Under the pieces are notes generated by a model. It was not told where the DNA came from. It did no database searches and saw only the letters and a list, made by a program, of their open reading frames with translations. DNA of 64,000 bases, from contig WMKJ01000023.1 in NCBI GenBank assembly GCA_009733715.1, forward strand, positions 84,371 through 148,370, in the 5' to 3' direction. Positions 46,171 through 57,016 of the stretch are shown one piece after another. Numbering within the stretch: the stretch's first letter is position 1; each line of letters begins with the position of its first letter. The DNA comes from Herpomyces periplanetae (taxonomy: Eukaryota > Ascomycota > Laboulbeniomycetes > Herpomycetales > Herpomycetaceae). Made by a program: the position numbers and the translations under genes.

Positions 46171-48131
46171 ATGAGTTTTAGACCACATGTGCTGGTTAAT
46201 GGCCAAAGAATTTTCCAGAAATTGTACGTAACTTTTTTTGAGTGACTGATTTTAATATTTTACGTGCTCATTAGTATACGTATGTGTATGGATGCTAAAC
46301 GCGTAAATAAGATTTACGAAATTCTTTTAGATTCAATTGGCAATTTCTCAGAGTACAATCGGTGATACTGCGTAGGTCAGGGGCATGCCTAACAACAAAC
46401 TCTACAATACTATGTGGCAATAAGCGTGACAATAGGCTTGCGGTTACGCCAGATGTTGGAGAAACTGAGTGTAGAACAAGATTTGCACCCTCACCAACAG
46501 GCTACTTACACCTTGGATCACTTCGAACAGCTTTATTCAATTACCTCTACGCTAAGGGAAATGCATATAAAGAGGGGCAGTTTATTATTCGCATTGAGGA
46601 TACGGATCAACAACGTACGGTCAATGATGCAGAAACAAGACTCTTGGACGAATTGCGCTGGGCTAAGTTAACGTGGGATGAAGGTCCGGACATTGGAGGC
46701 CCCTACGGCCCATACCGGCAATCTGAACGTGCCAAACATGGAATTTATACACCGTATGCTTTGCGTTTGCTTCGTCAAGGTCAGGCATATCGATGTTTCT
46801 GCTCAACCCAACGATTACAACAGGTATCAGAAACATTGAGTAATGCGGGTCTAGCAAATGTCCGTTACGACAGATATTGTTACCATCGATTCACACAACG
46901 TGAAGCTGACAATTTGGCGGATGCTGGCAAACCCCATGTTATTCGATTTTTGTGTCGGGATTCTGGTTATCCGGCGTTTCAAGACTCTGTATACGGCAGT
47001 GTACGCGGGGAAATATCCACTTCTGCAACGCTTGCCTCCGCACTATCAGGTTACGATGATCCTGTTCTAGTAAAATCTAACCAGCTACCTACTTATCACT
47101 TAGCAAATGTGATTGACGATCATTTAATGCGGATTTCTCACGTTATTCGAGGCGCTGAGTGGTTAAGTTCAACCCCGCTTCATGTTGCCTTATATGATGC
47201 TTTTTCGTGGAAACCCCCTGTGTTCGCTCATGTTAGCTTACTCGTTGACGAAAATGGTGCGAAATTGAGCAAACGGAATCACACAATTGATATTTCCATG
47301 TATCGTAATGCCTTTGAAATTCTTCCTGAAGCATTACTTAATTTTATCGTTTTACTAGGCTGGTCTCACCAAAGTGAGCGATCTGAGTTTATGACACTTA
47401 AAGATATGAAACATCGTTTTACTAGTCTGAAATTTACCAAAGGAAACACTAAAGTTAACTTTAATAAATTGACCTACTTACAATCACGGCATGCGGCAAA
47501 TATTATGGCTAATGGGGAACCAGCTCAAGTTAATGGACTGATAAATCGGATTGTCTCGGTTGTTCGTTCGAAGTATACAGACACTCTTAGCCACGCTGTG
47601 AGGCCAGTGGGTTTTGCTAATCTTGAGTCTTATGTCGAGCGAATTCTGCACCTAGACGCGGGAAATTTTCAAACAGCCGAACAATTTGTCAACCGTAACG
47701 TAATTTTCTTTGATTCTATTTCTTATCCACCTATATTTGAAGGTTTAGGAGACGCCAAATCAGTGGACTCATCTTCACTACCTAACTTGTTTACAAAAGA
47801 TGAATTAATTAATGCGGCACAGTATATTGTTAGTACGTGCTTCACCACGGAACATAGCACTTCATTATGTATTAACGATACTATCCGGCTAATTATCAAG
47901 CGAAAGATTAAATTGCTACCCCGCGAACTAATTACAGGCCAAAACACTACTCCTGACAACAACCTGGTGCAACCCGTGATAAAATTTAATTCACGAACAC
48001 TATCTCAGCAGCTCTACAGCTTTTTACGAGGCATTTTTCTTGGGGGAAAAACTCACGTACCGATAACCGATGCAATGATTTTACTTGGAGGTGAATTTTG
48101 TGCGACTAGACTGCGACAATTTAGTCGATAA
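46171..48131 (+). CDS. MSE1: Mitochondrial glutamyl-tRNA synthetase
   Basis: Class I synthetase charging mitochondrial tRNA-Glu (and probably tRNA-Gln before amidation). Exons 46171-46223 and 46352-48131 give 610 aa. The second exon has no in-frame ATG ahead of the domain; the first exon supplies one and a basic presequence (MSFRPHVLVNGQRIFQK). The HIGH-type site is in RFAPSPTGYLHLGS (about 61-74), RIEDTDQQR follows, the KMSKS variant is GAKLSKRNH (about 325), and LPEALLNFIVLLGWS leads to the anticodon-binding helices. The bacterial-type layout and presequence separate it from the cytosolic enzyme. Donor GTACGT and acceptor CTCAG restore the phase. Confidence 0.93.
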
Positions 48132-48759
48132 AAAGTTTTAACCGGTTTTGATCACATTATCCTTTGTTTGCGCTACAAATTTCAACATCCAGATGGGTCG
48201 AATAATACGTAATGTTGTCGGATTCATTCAGTTCCAATATCCAATATTGCGGCGTATGCAGAATTTTTAAGTAAAGTTTAACGAGTTTCAAGAAGCATAT
48301 ATGTGGCAAAGATAATGTTGGAAAGTGTGTGGACCGATATGCCCAATTAACATTGATGATATAGACATTCAGTTTGTGAAAGAGGGGAGCGTGGTGAGAT
48401 ATTTTGAAACGATCATTTGAACACGCGCACCCGCTGTATAGAGTATTGCGTGTAACATCTAGTATTCAACTAGATGGTCGTGAAATGACAAAACAGTATA
48501 CTCGTTATTGAAGTAGTACCACTACGGGTACAAAAGGCGGGGAAGCATATAGTTACAATGTTTATGCGTTATACTGGAGACAATGCAAAGTGAGTACGAC
48601 GAATCTAATGCTTAAAAAAACTTCAATTTGCACCAATGAATAAATATTTATCACCACTTCACCTCTATTATCCATTTACTAAGCGTCATTATTAATCGCG
48701 CATTGGATATTTTTGTTTTAACCTATATACGCAGCAATAAAGTCTCAAGGGTTTAAAAT
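48132..48759. other. Intergenic, 5' flank of aspartate aminotransferase
   Basis: AT-rich without a supported frame or clear regulatory motif. Confidence 0.3.
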
Positions 48760-50271
48760 ATGACAACAGAGGGAGAAGTTTTAACATCGGCAGTAAAGGA
48801 TAACTCTTTCGCGGTGGGCGTCAATCGACTACAAAAACTATTCAATATAACCATGGACGGAATAGCGAGACAAGAAAATGGGCACACGGGTGGGTCTGTT
48901 ACCGAAACATCAGCAGATTTCGAAACCCGATTTCCGGCATCGATTGTTCCACTCGCGGGTGAAGATGCATTGTTTGGTATAATGAGTGCGTATCGTCGTG
49001 ATGGTAACTTGAAAAAGGTTGATTTGGGAATCGGTGCTTATCGTGATGAGAATGGCAAGCCTTGGGTTTTACCAGTAGTTCGCAAGGTGAGTGCTTCAGC
49101 TTTACGGGGGTTGTTATGCAATGTATTGTGGAGGGTACAATAACCAATATTTCCGCATTTTATTCGTTAGTCTGAAGGGCGATTATTTAATGATCCTACG
49201 ATAAATCATGAATATTTACCTATTACTGGACTTGCGGAGTTTACAACGGCCGCACGCCAACTTATACTAGGAGAAGGATCTCGAGCTATTCATGAAGAAC
49301 GTGCTATTTCCATTCAATCTATCTCGGGAACTGGAGCTATTCACTTGGGAGCCTTGTTCTTAAGTAAATTTTACCGAACAACACGCGGGGCTTTGCCTGC
49401 TGTATACATCCCGTCGCCGACGTGGGTAAATCATAAACAAATATTTGGAAATGTCGGGTTTACTCTGTGTGATTATGATTATTTTGATGCAGATACGTGT
49501 GGGTTAGCTTTTGATAAAATGAAGTTAAGCTTGGAAAATGCAGCGGATGGTAGTATTGTTGTACTACATGCATGCGCTCACAATCCTACTGGCGTTGATC
49601 CAACCGAACAACAATGGTGTGAATTATCGGAGCTAATCGCTCGGAAGCGGTTTTTCCCCTTTTTTGATTGTGCTTATCAAGGTTTTGCATCGGGAGACTT
49701 GGATCGTGATGCATGGGCCATTCGCTATTTCGTCGAACAGGGTCATGAATTAATAATCGCGCAGTCATTTTCAAAAAATATGGGATTATATTGTGAACGT
49801 GTTGGCTGTTTTCATTTTGTAGCGGCAGAAAAAAATGGGCAAGACACTTGCAAACGACTTAGATCCCAGTTATCGATTTTACAACGATCGGAGATATCCA
49901 ATCCTCCAGCGTATGGTGTGCGCATTGCGTCATTAATTATGAATGACCCTGCACTAAAGGCTGAATGGAAGGAGAATTTAATTCAAATGTCCGGGAGAAT
50001 CTCCGCTATGAGACTAGCATTGCGTGATTCTCTTGAAAAACGCGGAACACGCGGTATGGGTGGTCGAACTGGTCCAGGGGCATGGGCGCACATCACCAAT
50101 CAGATTGGAATGTTTAGCTTCACAGGGCTGAAGCCTGAGTGTGTTGATGCCTTGCGATCCAAGTGGCACATTTATATGACCCGGAATGGTCGAATTAGCG
50201 TTGCTGGACTTAATGGTGAAAATGTTGAATATGTGGCCGAAGCGATTGACGATGTGTGCAAGTCAGCTTAA
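48760..50271 (+). CDS. AAT: Aspartate aminotransferase
   Basis: PLP enzyme interconverting aspartate and oxaloacetate with glutamate; also part of the malate-aspartate shuttle. Exons 48760-49086 and 49171-50271 give 475 aa. Core: GIGAYRDENGKPWVLPVVRK joined across GTGAGT...GTTAG to SEGRLFNDPTINHEYLPITG, ISGTGAIHLGA, ACAHNPTGVDPT, FDCAYQGFASGDLD and the Schiff-base lysine K311 in QSFSKNMGLYCERVG. About 55 residues precede the usual start, lengthening it beyond the typical 400-430. This leader is acidic rather than presequence-like, so the cytosolic form is more likely. A Met 32 codons in is an alternative start. Confidence 0.92.
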
Positions 50272-51726
50272 CTGACAAGGTGTAGATGGTTGTTAGTGCA
50301 TGCTAGGCTATGCAGTTTTTGTATTTGTACTTGCACTCGAACATTTGAAAAAGTACAAACACTGGCTATAGCTTTGGCTCTACCACAATTATAAAAAGGA
50401 ACTTAATTTTGTGTAAGCCAATTAACCAACGTGATGAGGTGCCCTTTATACGGGTGTAAATGTTACGATAATTAGTCGATTTATTACCCTTTGCTAAATT
50501 GTCAGTACCGACGGTTCTACCCTGCTCAACTCCCCTTTTGAAATTCGGGAATCTTCTCGTCCATTTAATCCATCCTATAGCATCAGTGCCCACTGGTACA
50601 GGTGTGTGCACTGTCCATACAACTACGATATTGTAATATAACGTAAAGACCCAGACTTGAAACAGATTCCCGTGATATTATAATCTTCCGGTATGCGGAT
50701 CCATTTAATTCATTACCGGACGTGAAAAAATCAGTGGTGCCAGTTATATTGTAATTTCTACTGGAATAATCAGTGCCGCCACCCAGAATGTAGTACCAAG
50801 TTTGATGAACCAGAATTCCCTCCATTGCACACATGTTACTTCATTCCCTAGAACCGTTGACAGTTGCATACACTACATCAAGTCAGGTACACAAACCTGC
50901 GTCCGTCGAATGATAATTGGCTCTAGCATGGATAAAATCGACAGATTTGACCCGACCCGATTCGTCCCGTCTCTTCCCGATCTTAAGTACCACGTCCCCT
51001 TTTTATACGCGTTAGCGTCGCGGAAACTGAAAATGAATATAATCTAATTCATAATTCGGCATCATGCGCATATACGTGTATGCATATACTCAAATGGCGG
51101 ATTCATTGTTGGTCAATGACCTCGACTTAACTGCATTTCATTGTTAAGATAACGCTCAACACTTTACTTTAACAATACAAGTAGACCCATGCTTTATCAT
51201 CACGCTTGCAATCTTACTATTCAGCCGTCTGTCCGATTGCACAGGCACGTCAAACGTAGGATTTGACCCATTCCGCTGAGTAAATCTGATGGACAATCCC
51301 TTTTTATCTGTATTAATCATGTGAAAATTTCGTCCAAGTTTAATCCACGGAATGATTCCATTTTAATTTACACGTAAATTATATGTTGGTAATAACAAGA
51401 CGTTCAGACAAGACTTGCAACGCTGCATAGTACATCGTAACGAGACGAAACTTGTGAGAGATGAGTTTCGGCCTTGTCAGAGGCATGTGGCGGTGCGTGC
51501 AAGGGACGAAAGTGTGTGCACTTACGCATGTGCACGATGAGCACAACGCTATAACTCTGGTAGTAATGATAAGGGTGTGCGTGTATTGTCTACCGTCGTT
51601 ATTAAAACATATTGTTGGTGTTGTGATTATTTATCTTTATATCCGTTATCCTTATCATACTGTATTCGTACAGCAAATCAACATGGTACCGTCACAAATT
51701 TACACGTTCCGGGTTACGTGACAAGT
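50272..51726. other. Gene-poor stretch with degenerate internal repeats
   Basis: About 1.45 kb without a supported gene. Two imperfect segments resemble each other: one near 50557-50596 and one near 50696-50743, both beginning TCCATTTAAT and ending in a CAGTG-GCC-like motif; a third, weaker cousin lies near 51330-51350. Open stretches on the minus strand here are not supported by ATG context, codon pattern or family likeness. Confidence 0.35.
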
Positions 51727-52233
51727 TCAGCGTAAGCGTACTAAACCGCGTAACGAACGAAGCACACTGGATATCCAAGATCGACGCGGTGCTGCCTCGA
51801 GCTCAGCAAGCAACTGTGTATAATATTCTTCGTTGAAACGCGGGCGTAATGCACGTTGCGAAATCAAGTACTAATTTACTCAGTTAATTAGGTTATCATC
51901 GTCATTTATTCGCAATCGTAAAATTAATCAAACCTTCTTTTTGTATCGATTATCAAGTAACGAATATAACGCGTTAATCTGACGAAGTGAAGCTGAATCG
52001 GGGCGAAGTTGAGTTGAAGGAGATGTGTTAACTTCATTAACAAACGTAGAATTAATCTTATCTGAAGAACCATCACCCAATGAATCTTTGACATTCATTT
52101 GAGAATGGCTCTTCAATGAAGTTGACAGTTGACCGAGGACTGCGTGAAATGAAGCTTCAGGACGTAAAGGGTCCACAGGCCACAATTTCTCAATCCGTGA
52201 ACAATGTTTACCCAAAAATTCCTTTTCCGACAT
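51727..52233 (-). CDS. Small unidentified protein with a basic Trp-containing tail
   Basis: Two exons, 51934-52233 and 51727-51870, predict 147 aa. Exon 1 starts MSEKEFLGKHCSRIEKLWPV and ends LRQINALYSLLDNRYKKK. The join (AAG|GTTTGA...AAATTAG|TAC) continues with a Tyr/Arg-rich segment, ELEAAPRRSWISS and a final Arg/Leu-rich helix. The middle (about 40-80) is polar and probably disordered. The exon 2 frame is open, clean in codon usage and ends in its own stop. Length, lack of a signal peptide and the amphipathic basic end resemble small mitochondrial assembly factors, but I recognise no family and assign no function. Confidence 0.65.
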
Positions 52234-53658
52234 AATCAATGAACTTTTTCAAGCGATAAACCATATATTAATGGAGTTCCACGATAAAATCTTCCAAATA
52301 TTTAACCTGCTCACGCGCTCATAACTATCACGAAATCGCCTTCGCCACCTCAATCCAAACCTAAACTCACATTACCATCACCATCGCGCTTTCCAGATTA
52401 ACAATCTCAACATTAACGCTCATCTCATCTCATCACACACACCCCTTCCTCTTCCGGTAACACTGTCCCGTCTGCCTTATGTAATTTTACACGTGATATT
52501 CCGATTTGGCTGCCCGTTTTTGGATGGTTGAGACGGTCCGTGTTTTCTATCAAGTTAATGGATGATGGTGGATAAGGTTAACGTACGTTAACGCGTATTT
52601 ATTGCAATTATGACGCGCTAAACCCTGTGCTTATCGTGGATTGTGTATTTGGAACGCTGATTCTTTGTCTCGTTTTACGTACGTCTCCTAGTTTATTTTA
52701 ATGACCCCTGTTTAAATAAAGATTGGCTTTCATACTTCATGTACGGGAAATTTATTCCCTCACAATGAAAGATCATGAGCGGCGCATCAGTCATGGCTTA
52801 TTCGGCTGGCTAGCCTTACGGTAATTTGTTCCCGTTACTCTGAATATAAGTTTAATCATGATTAAAATTTCAAATGTTGCCATGACAGATATTTGTACGA
52901 GTGTGATAAATGGCTCTCAGGGGTTAAACGCGAAACAATTTCGCATGATATACATACGTACCGGTCAAATTGAAGTTCATTCCCTTGCCCTCTCCTGTGC
53001 GGGGGGTGCTCCAGCGATTCATATACACGTTCAGCCTAGTGGTTAAACCGCTGATTCATGCCACGATAAACCACATCTTTATGCGTTATTTAATCAGTCT
53101 CATACCACAATTGCTAGTACGGAGCTTGCGCTAATACACGCCCACCATTAGAATCTGTCAAATGATTCGACTGTTGACCCTCATCGTTTTCTTCTTCCTT
53201 CTCTTTCTCAGTTTTACTTTCCATACTTTTGATTATCTTCATTCAGTTATTCCAATCATTCTTCCCATCGATTTCTCCTCTTTCCCCACATTACACTTCA
53301 TCTATACAAGCTTATTGTTCTATTCGTTACAACTGCCTATTCACTACGTCCTGAACTTCTACAGTACATTTTCTCATTTATACTTTGGGCTAAACCGGAC
53401 TCCAAAGGTTCATCTATATCATTTGTGCATACCTACACTCTCCCATTCTCTCCCCTCAACTATTCAATCATTTTTCTCTCAAGCCCGCCTCGTTACTTTC
53501 TCAGAGCCTTCATTCTTCATATTTATCTACTATTCACGTGTATCGTATATTGAGCAATTTGGCAATACTTTCTCATCGGTGAATCGTCTAGCGCTCACAG
53601 CGTTTGGCTGACGAAATGCTAGAGGCTAGAAGGCCGCATCTCAAACTTTTCCAGCGCT
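52234..53658. other. Intergenic, SPA2 promoter region
   Basis: The 500 bp before SPA2 (about 53160-53600) are strongly pyrimidine-rich on the plus strand, typical of promoters of highly regulated fungal genes. An open frame of 149 codons there encodes mostly Phe, Leu, Ser and Tyr from T/C triplets and is not credible as a protein. E-boxes CACGTG at 52490-52495 and 53535-53540. Confidence 0.45.
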
Positions 53659-56600
53659 ATGGGAGAAAATCTAGTACAGTATTATCGTTGTTTGCGTCCC
53701 TACCTCCGAACTTTTGAATCTCAAGTTAACCAAGATGGCGCCCTCTTACGAGCTCGCCAAATGCGTGGTAACCTGGATGTGCGCATGCTTGAAGAATTGT
53801 GTACCGATATATGCGATGAGTTAAAACGCCGCGAGGCTAATCGAATAAGACCTGGCACCGTTGGTCCTCAGCTGGATGATGTATCCACAGCCGACGCAAA
53901 ACGCAATTCCGCTCGAAAAAAACTTAGTAATTTACCTGAAAATCGTTTCGCCGAACTTGCTTTGCAAGTCCTTACCGACTTAGAGCGTCGTTTACCAGCC
54001 GCTGTTGTTAATTCCGGGCGAAATACACCCTTTTCCACATCTTCATCAGCCCGTCTTGATAGAGGTTCCCCTCAAATTGGAGAGGAAGCTAGGACGTTCA
54101 GTGATTCCGATTTGCGTGGCCGCACTCTTAGTGGAAAACGTTCAAACAGTGACTACGATCAGGAGAGAAACATCAGCACAGTTGAACTACCGGAAAAATC
54201 TTCTATGCTAGGAAGCCGAGATGCTATTCCAGATCGTATGCAGGCTACAAATACTCCAACGGTAACCCGAGGGCGTGTAAAGCCGGGACAACCTGGTAAA
54301 CTTACTAAATCACCCTCTATTACTGACCCTGCGTCTGGAGCACTATTTCGCTCAGTGGTTTGGAGAGGTAATGATAAAAGAAGTGGAAGTGAAAGCCCAA
54401 GTTATCTTAGAATGAACAAAAATGGAATTAGCAACGGAAATTCTTTAGCAACAGGAAAAACGCTGGCTACCAAAGTCTACGGTAGGAGTGGCCCAGTAAA
54501 TCGTTCTTTGCCTAGACGAGCGATAACGAACGATTCACCGCCATTGCCACCAACGCCGACTCCACCAACGCCTCCTTCACATTCGCCTAGCCTGAATGAA
54601 CGACCGGTGGGGCCAAATCGCAGTATGCTTAGTGGGGAGAGTGAATCATCAGAGATGAAACCGGATGATGAAGCGCCAGGCAATTATAGTTCATTCTTAT
54701 CCACGATTAAACATGGTGTGAGCGACAGTTCTAGGAGAGAAGATCGTTCAGTAGAGCGAGAAAATATGGTATCTGGACGTCGAGCGGAGGAATTGAAGAA
54801 GGCTAACGACAGGTTAATACAAGATATGGAATTGTTGGAGGATAAAGTTACGCAGTTGGAAAGAAACTTACACGAGAGAATAGTGGAAGCTAACGAATTT
54901 AAACGTCGAGAAAGGGATATGCAATCGAATTGGAAAGTACAGCGTGAAGCTTTAAATGACGAAATTTCTCGGTTAAAAGCAAGTATTAGTGAAGCTAAGG
55001 ATCGGATACGACGTTTGGAAGAGGATAATAACAGATTAATCGAAGCTAATAAGCAAGAACAGCAGCAGGGGGGGAAAAGAGGGGGCAGAGGAGGTGAAAA
55101 AGATGAAATTGAACGATTAAAGGGCAAAGTGGAAAAATTGGAAGGCGAGTTACGGCGACAGAGAAAGACGTCAGAAGAAGTCCGCAGGGATGGAGTACGC
55201 TTGTTTAAAGAGATGCGAAATCTTAGTATTGAACAATCGGATGCTATCGATCGTGAGGATAAGCTATTAAAGAGAATTCGTGAACTTGAGGCCGACTATG
55301 GAGAAATGGAACGACGGTACGTTAGAAAGTGCAACGAATTACGGGGACAAAAGGAAAAATATTTCAATAGCTACGAAGAAAGTGGAGGTCGAGATGACGC
55401 GTTAACCAGATTAATGAAACAAGAGGAATACTATCGCACTGATGGTTTAATTGAAGATATTCTGATAACACGTTATCAGATGGAAATAGAAGAATTGCGT
55501 AAAGCTCTTGTACGTCGCAAAGCGGGAAATAAACGGGGCGAAATGGTAGAAGTTGCTAAGAAAGTGGTACTTCGAGTAAGTGAATTAACCCGTGGTATAA
55601 AATTAAAGGATAAGCCAAAACGAGAAGCGGAAGAACTGGCAGCCATAGTTGAAAAGGTAACAGTACGTGCGAGCAACCTACTCACTACGTGTAAATCCTT
55701 TGAAAATATGGCAGAAACTGGCACGGTCCAAGGAACCTCAGTGGAGTCAGCCCTATCGAGTTTGACGAGAGAAATAGTGGAGCTGGCTAAGTTTGGGAAG
55801 GTGCATCGAACAAAATCGAAGGATGGAATGTTGAGAGAACGTATAGAAGAGGAAACACCAGATGAGATAGAAGGTGTCGGAATTGGCGATGATTGGCGGA
55901 GTCGGGATAAGTTTTTAAGTGGGGAAAGTGTGGCAACAAGTTGGAATAGTTTTGACGATGGGAAAGCCGGGAGTAGGAGGAGCGGATCTACAACGGTTAC
56001 GACCCTTGCTAGTGAGAGTCGAAGTAGTATGGATGAGTATAAAGTATCACAAGATACTAAAAAGGAAGAGGAACGGTTACCAGTGGGCACAGCAACAGAT
56101 ACAGGGCTAAATGGTGGTATGATGGGAGGAATTAAATCGAATAACTTGTTCCCTCGATTGAACAAGTTAATATCCAATTTAAACCCTATGGCTAGAGAAG
56201 TATTGCCAATTTCACCAGAAACGTCCCCCGCAACATCTTCTACAACGGTGGTTAGTCCAGCGAGCGAATCTGATAAGCAAGATTCACCCACACAGCGCAA
56301 AATTGACACCCTAGAAAATATTTTAGTGCGGGACAAGACACCTGTAGTCGTGGACACACGGTATGAAAGCGGTCAATTGCGTGATAAAAGTTTGAATTTA
56401 AGGGAAAAAATCTACGATTCTGGTAATGACAGTGGAAAGCTTTTATTTTCCGGCCGTGATACCAATATCGATCGAACTAAACCAACGATTTCCCGTAATA
56501 CAGCCAGATTAATTGACGAAATTATCGAGAAAATGAACTCAGGAAAAGCAAATTTAATAACGTTAAACCAGTCATTACTCGATATAATCCAGTCAAATCC

Positions 56601-56946
56601 GCCCCGAATATCACAAATATCATCAAGTGATGCTGACAAGATCGATGTATTAATCAACAAGATTGTTGCTTCGGCTAAACAATTGCATTCAACCACGCTA
56701 ACCTCTATAGCGGAACTAAACGACGCCGTTGTTAACAAACACATTCAGCCTTGTATGCCACAAATTTTGAGTGCTATTGAAGCCCTCGAATCTGCATGGA
56801 ATGGTGGACGTGGTATAGACCGACGTGATAACCTGCCGCCTATTTCCCTTAAGATTATACGCATCCTACGAGAGGTAGTCTCGCGTTTCGAAAAGGTCAA
56901 GATAGAAGCGCTTACCTTGCAGAATCCATTTGTGTGGATAATATGA
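53659..56946 (+). CDS. SPA2: Polarisome scaffold SPA2
   Basis: Scaffold at sites of polarised growth, binding formins and MAPK kinases. One exon, 1095 aa. Two Spa2 homology (GIT-type SHD) repeats lie at the N-terminus: about 27-60 (RARQMRGNLDVRMLEELCTD) and about 85-115 (ARKKLSNLPENRFAELALQV). A disordered Ser/Pro/Thr-rich section follows, with a proline run near 295-310 (PPLPPTPTPPTPPSHSP). Long coiled coils cover about 375-520 and 530-590. The C-terminal helical domain (about 950-1095) contains ARLIDEIIEKMNSG and resembles the GIT C-terminal (focal-adhesion-targeting-like) bundle. Order and size agree with filamentous-fungal Spa2. It is tail to tail with DRE2, 70 bp apart. Confidence 0.9.
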   Translation: MGENLVQYYRCLRPYLRTFESQVNQDGALLRARQMRGNLDVRMLEELCTDICDELKRREANRIRPGTVGPQLDDVSTADAKRNSARKKLSNLPENRFAELALQVLTDLERRLPAAVVNSGRNTPFSTSSSARLDRGSPQIGEEARTFSDSDLRGRTLSGKRSNSDYDQERNISTVELPEKSSMLGSRDAIPDRMQATNTPTVTRGRVKPGQPGKLTKSPSITDPASGALFRSVVWRGNDKRSGSESPSYLRMNKNGISNGNSLATGKTLATKVYGRSGPVNRSLPRRAITNDSPPLPPTPTPPTPPSHSPSLNERPVGPNRSMLSGESESSEMKPDDEAPGNYSSFLSTIKHGVSDSSRREDRSVERENMVSGRRAEELKKANDRLIQDMELLEDKVTQLERNLHERIVEANEFKRRERDMQSNWKVQREALNDEISRLKASISEAKDRIRRLEEDNNRLIEANKQEQQQGGKRGGRGGEKDEIERLKGKVEKLEGELRRQRKTSEEVRRDGVRLFKEMRNLSIEQSDAIDREDKLLKRIRELEADYGEMERRYVRKCNELRGQKEKYFNSYEESGGRDDALTRLMKQEEYYRTDGLIEDILITRYQMEIEELRKALVRRKAGNKRGEMVEVAKKVVLRVSELTRGIKLKDKPKREAEELAAIVEKVTVRASNLLTTCKSFENMAETGTVQGTSVESALSSLTREIVELAKFGKVHRTKSKDGMLRERIEEETPDEIEGVGIGDDWRSRDKFLSGESVATSWNSFDDGKAGSRRSGSTTVTTLASESRSSMDEYKVSQDTKKEEERLPVGTATDTGLNGGMMGGIKSNNLFPRLNKLISNLNPMAREVLPISPETSPATSSTTVVSPASESDKQDSPTQRKIDTLENILVRDKTPVVVDTRYESGQLRDKSLNLREKIYDSGNDSGKLLFSGRDTNIDRTKPTISRNTARLIDEIIEKMNSGKANLITLNQSLLDIIQSNPPRISQISSSDADKIDVLINKIVASAKQLHSTTLTSIAELNDAVVNKHIQPCMPQILSAIEALESAWNGGRGIDRRDNLPPISLKIIRILREVVSRFEKVKIEALTLQNPFVWII

Positions 56947-57016
56947 GAATCATTCTTTAACCCTCAATCATACACTTGGATTCGGCAGCGCTCATCCACG
57001 CACCATACGTTAGCCT

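Noticed and set aside
50583-50834. Minus-strand frame with recurring Gly-Thr-Asp
   Set aside because: The recurrence reflects the degenerate DNA repeat, and the frame has no family likeness.
53162-53611. 149-codon plus-strand open frame rich in Phe, Leu, Ser and Tyr
   Set aside because: It is a T/C-rich promoter tract upstream of SPA2; residue make-up follows from pyrimidine triplets and no domain is visible.
55476-56357. 293-codon minus-strand frame opposite SPA2
   Set aside because: Antisense to a coiled-coil coding region with biased codons; no family likeness and SPA2 is clear on the other strand.
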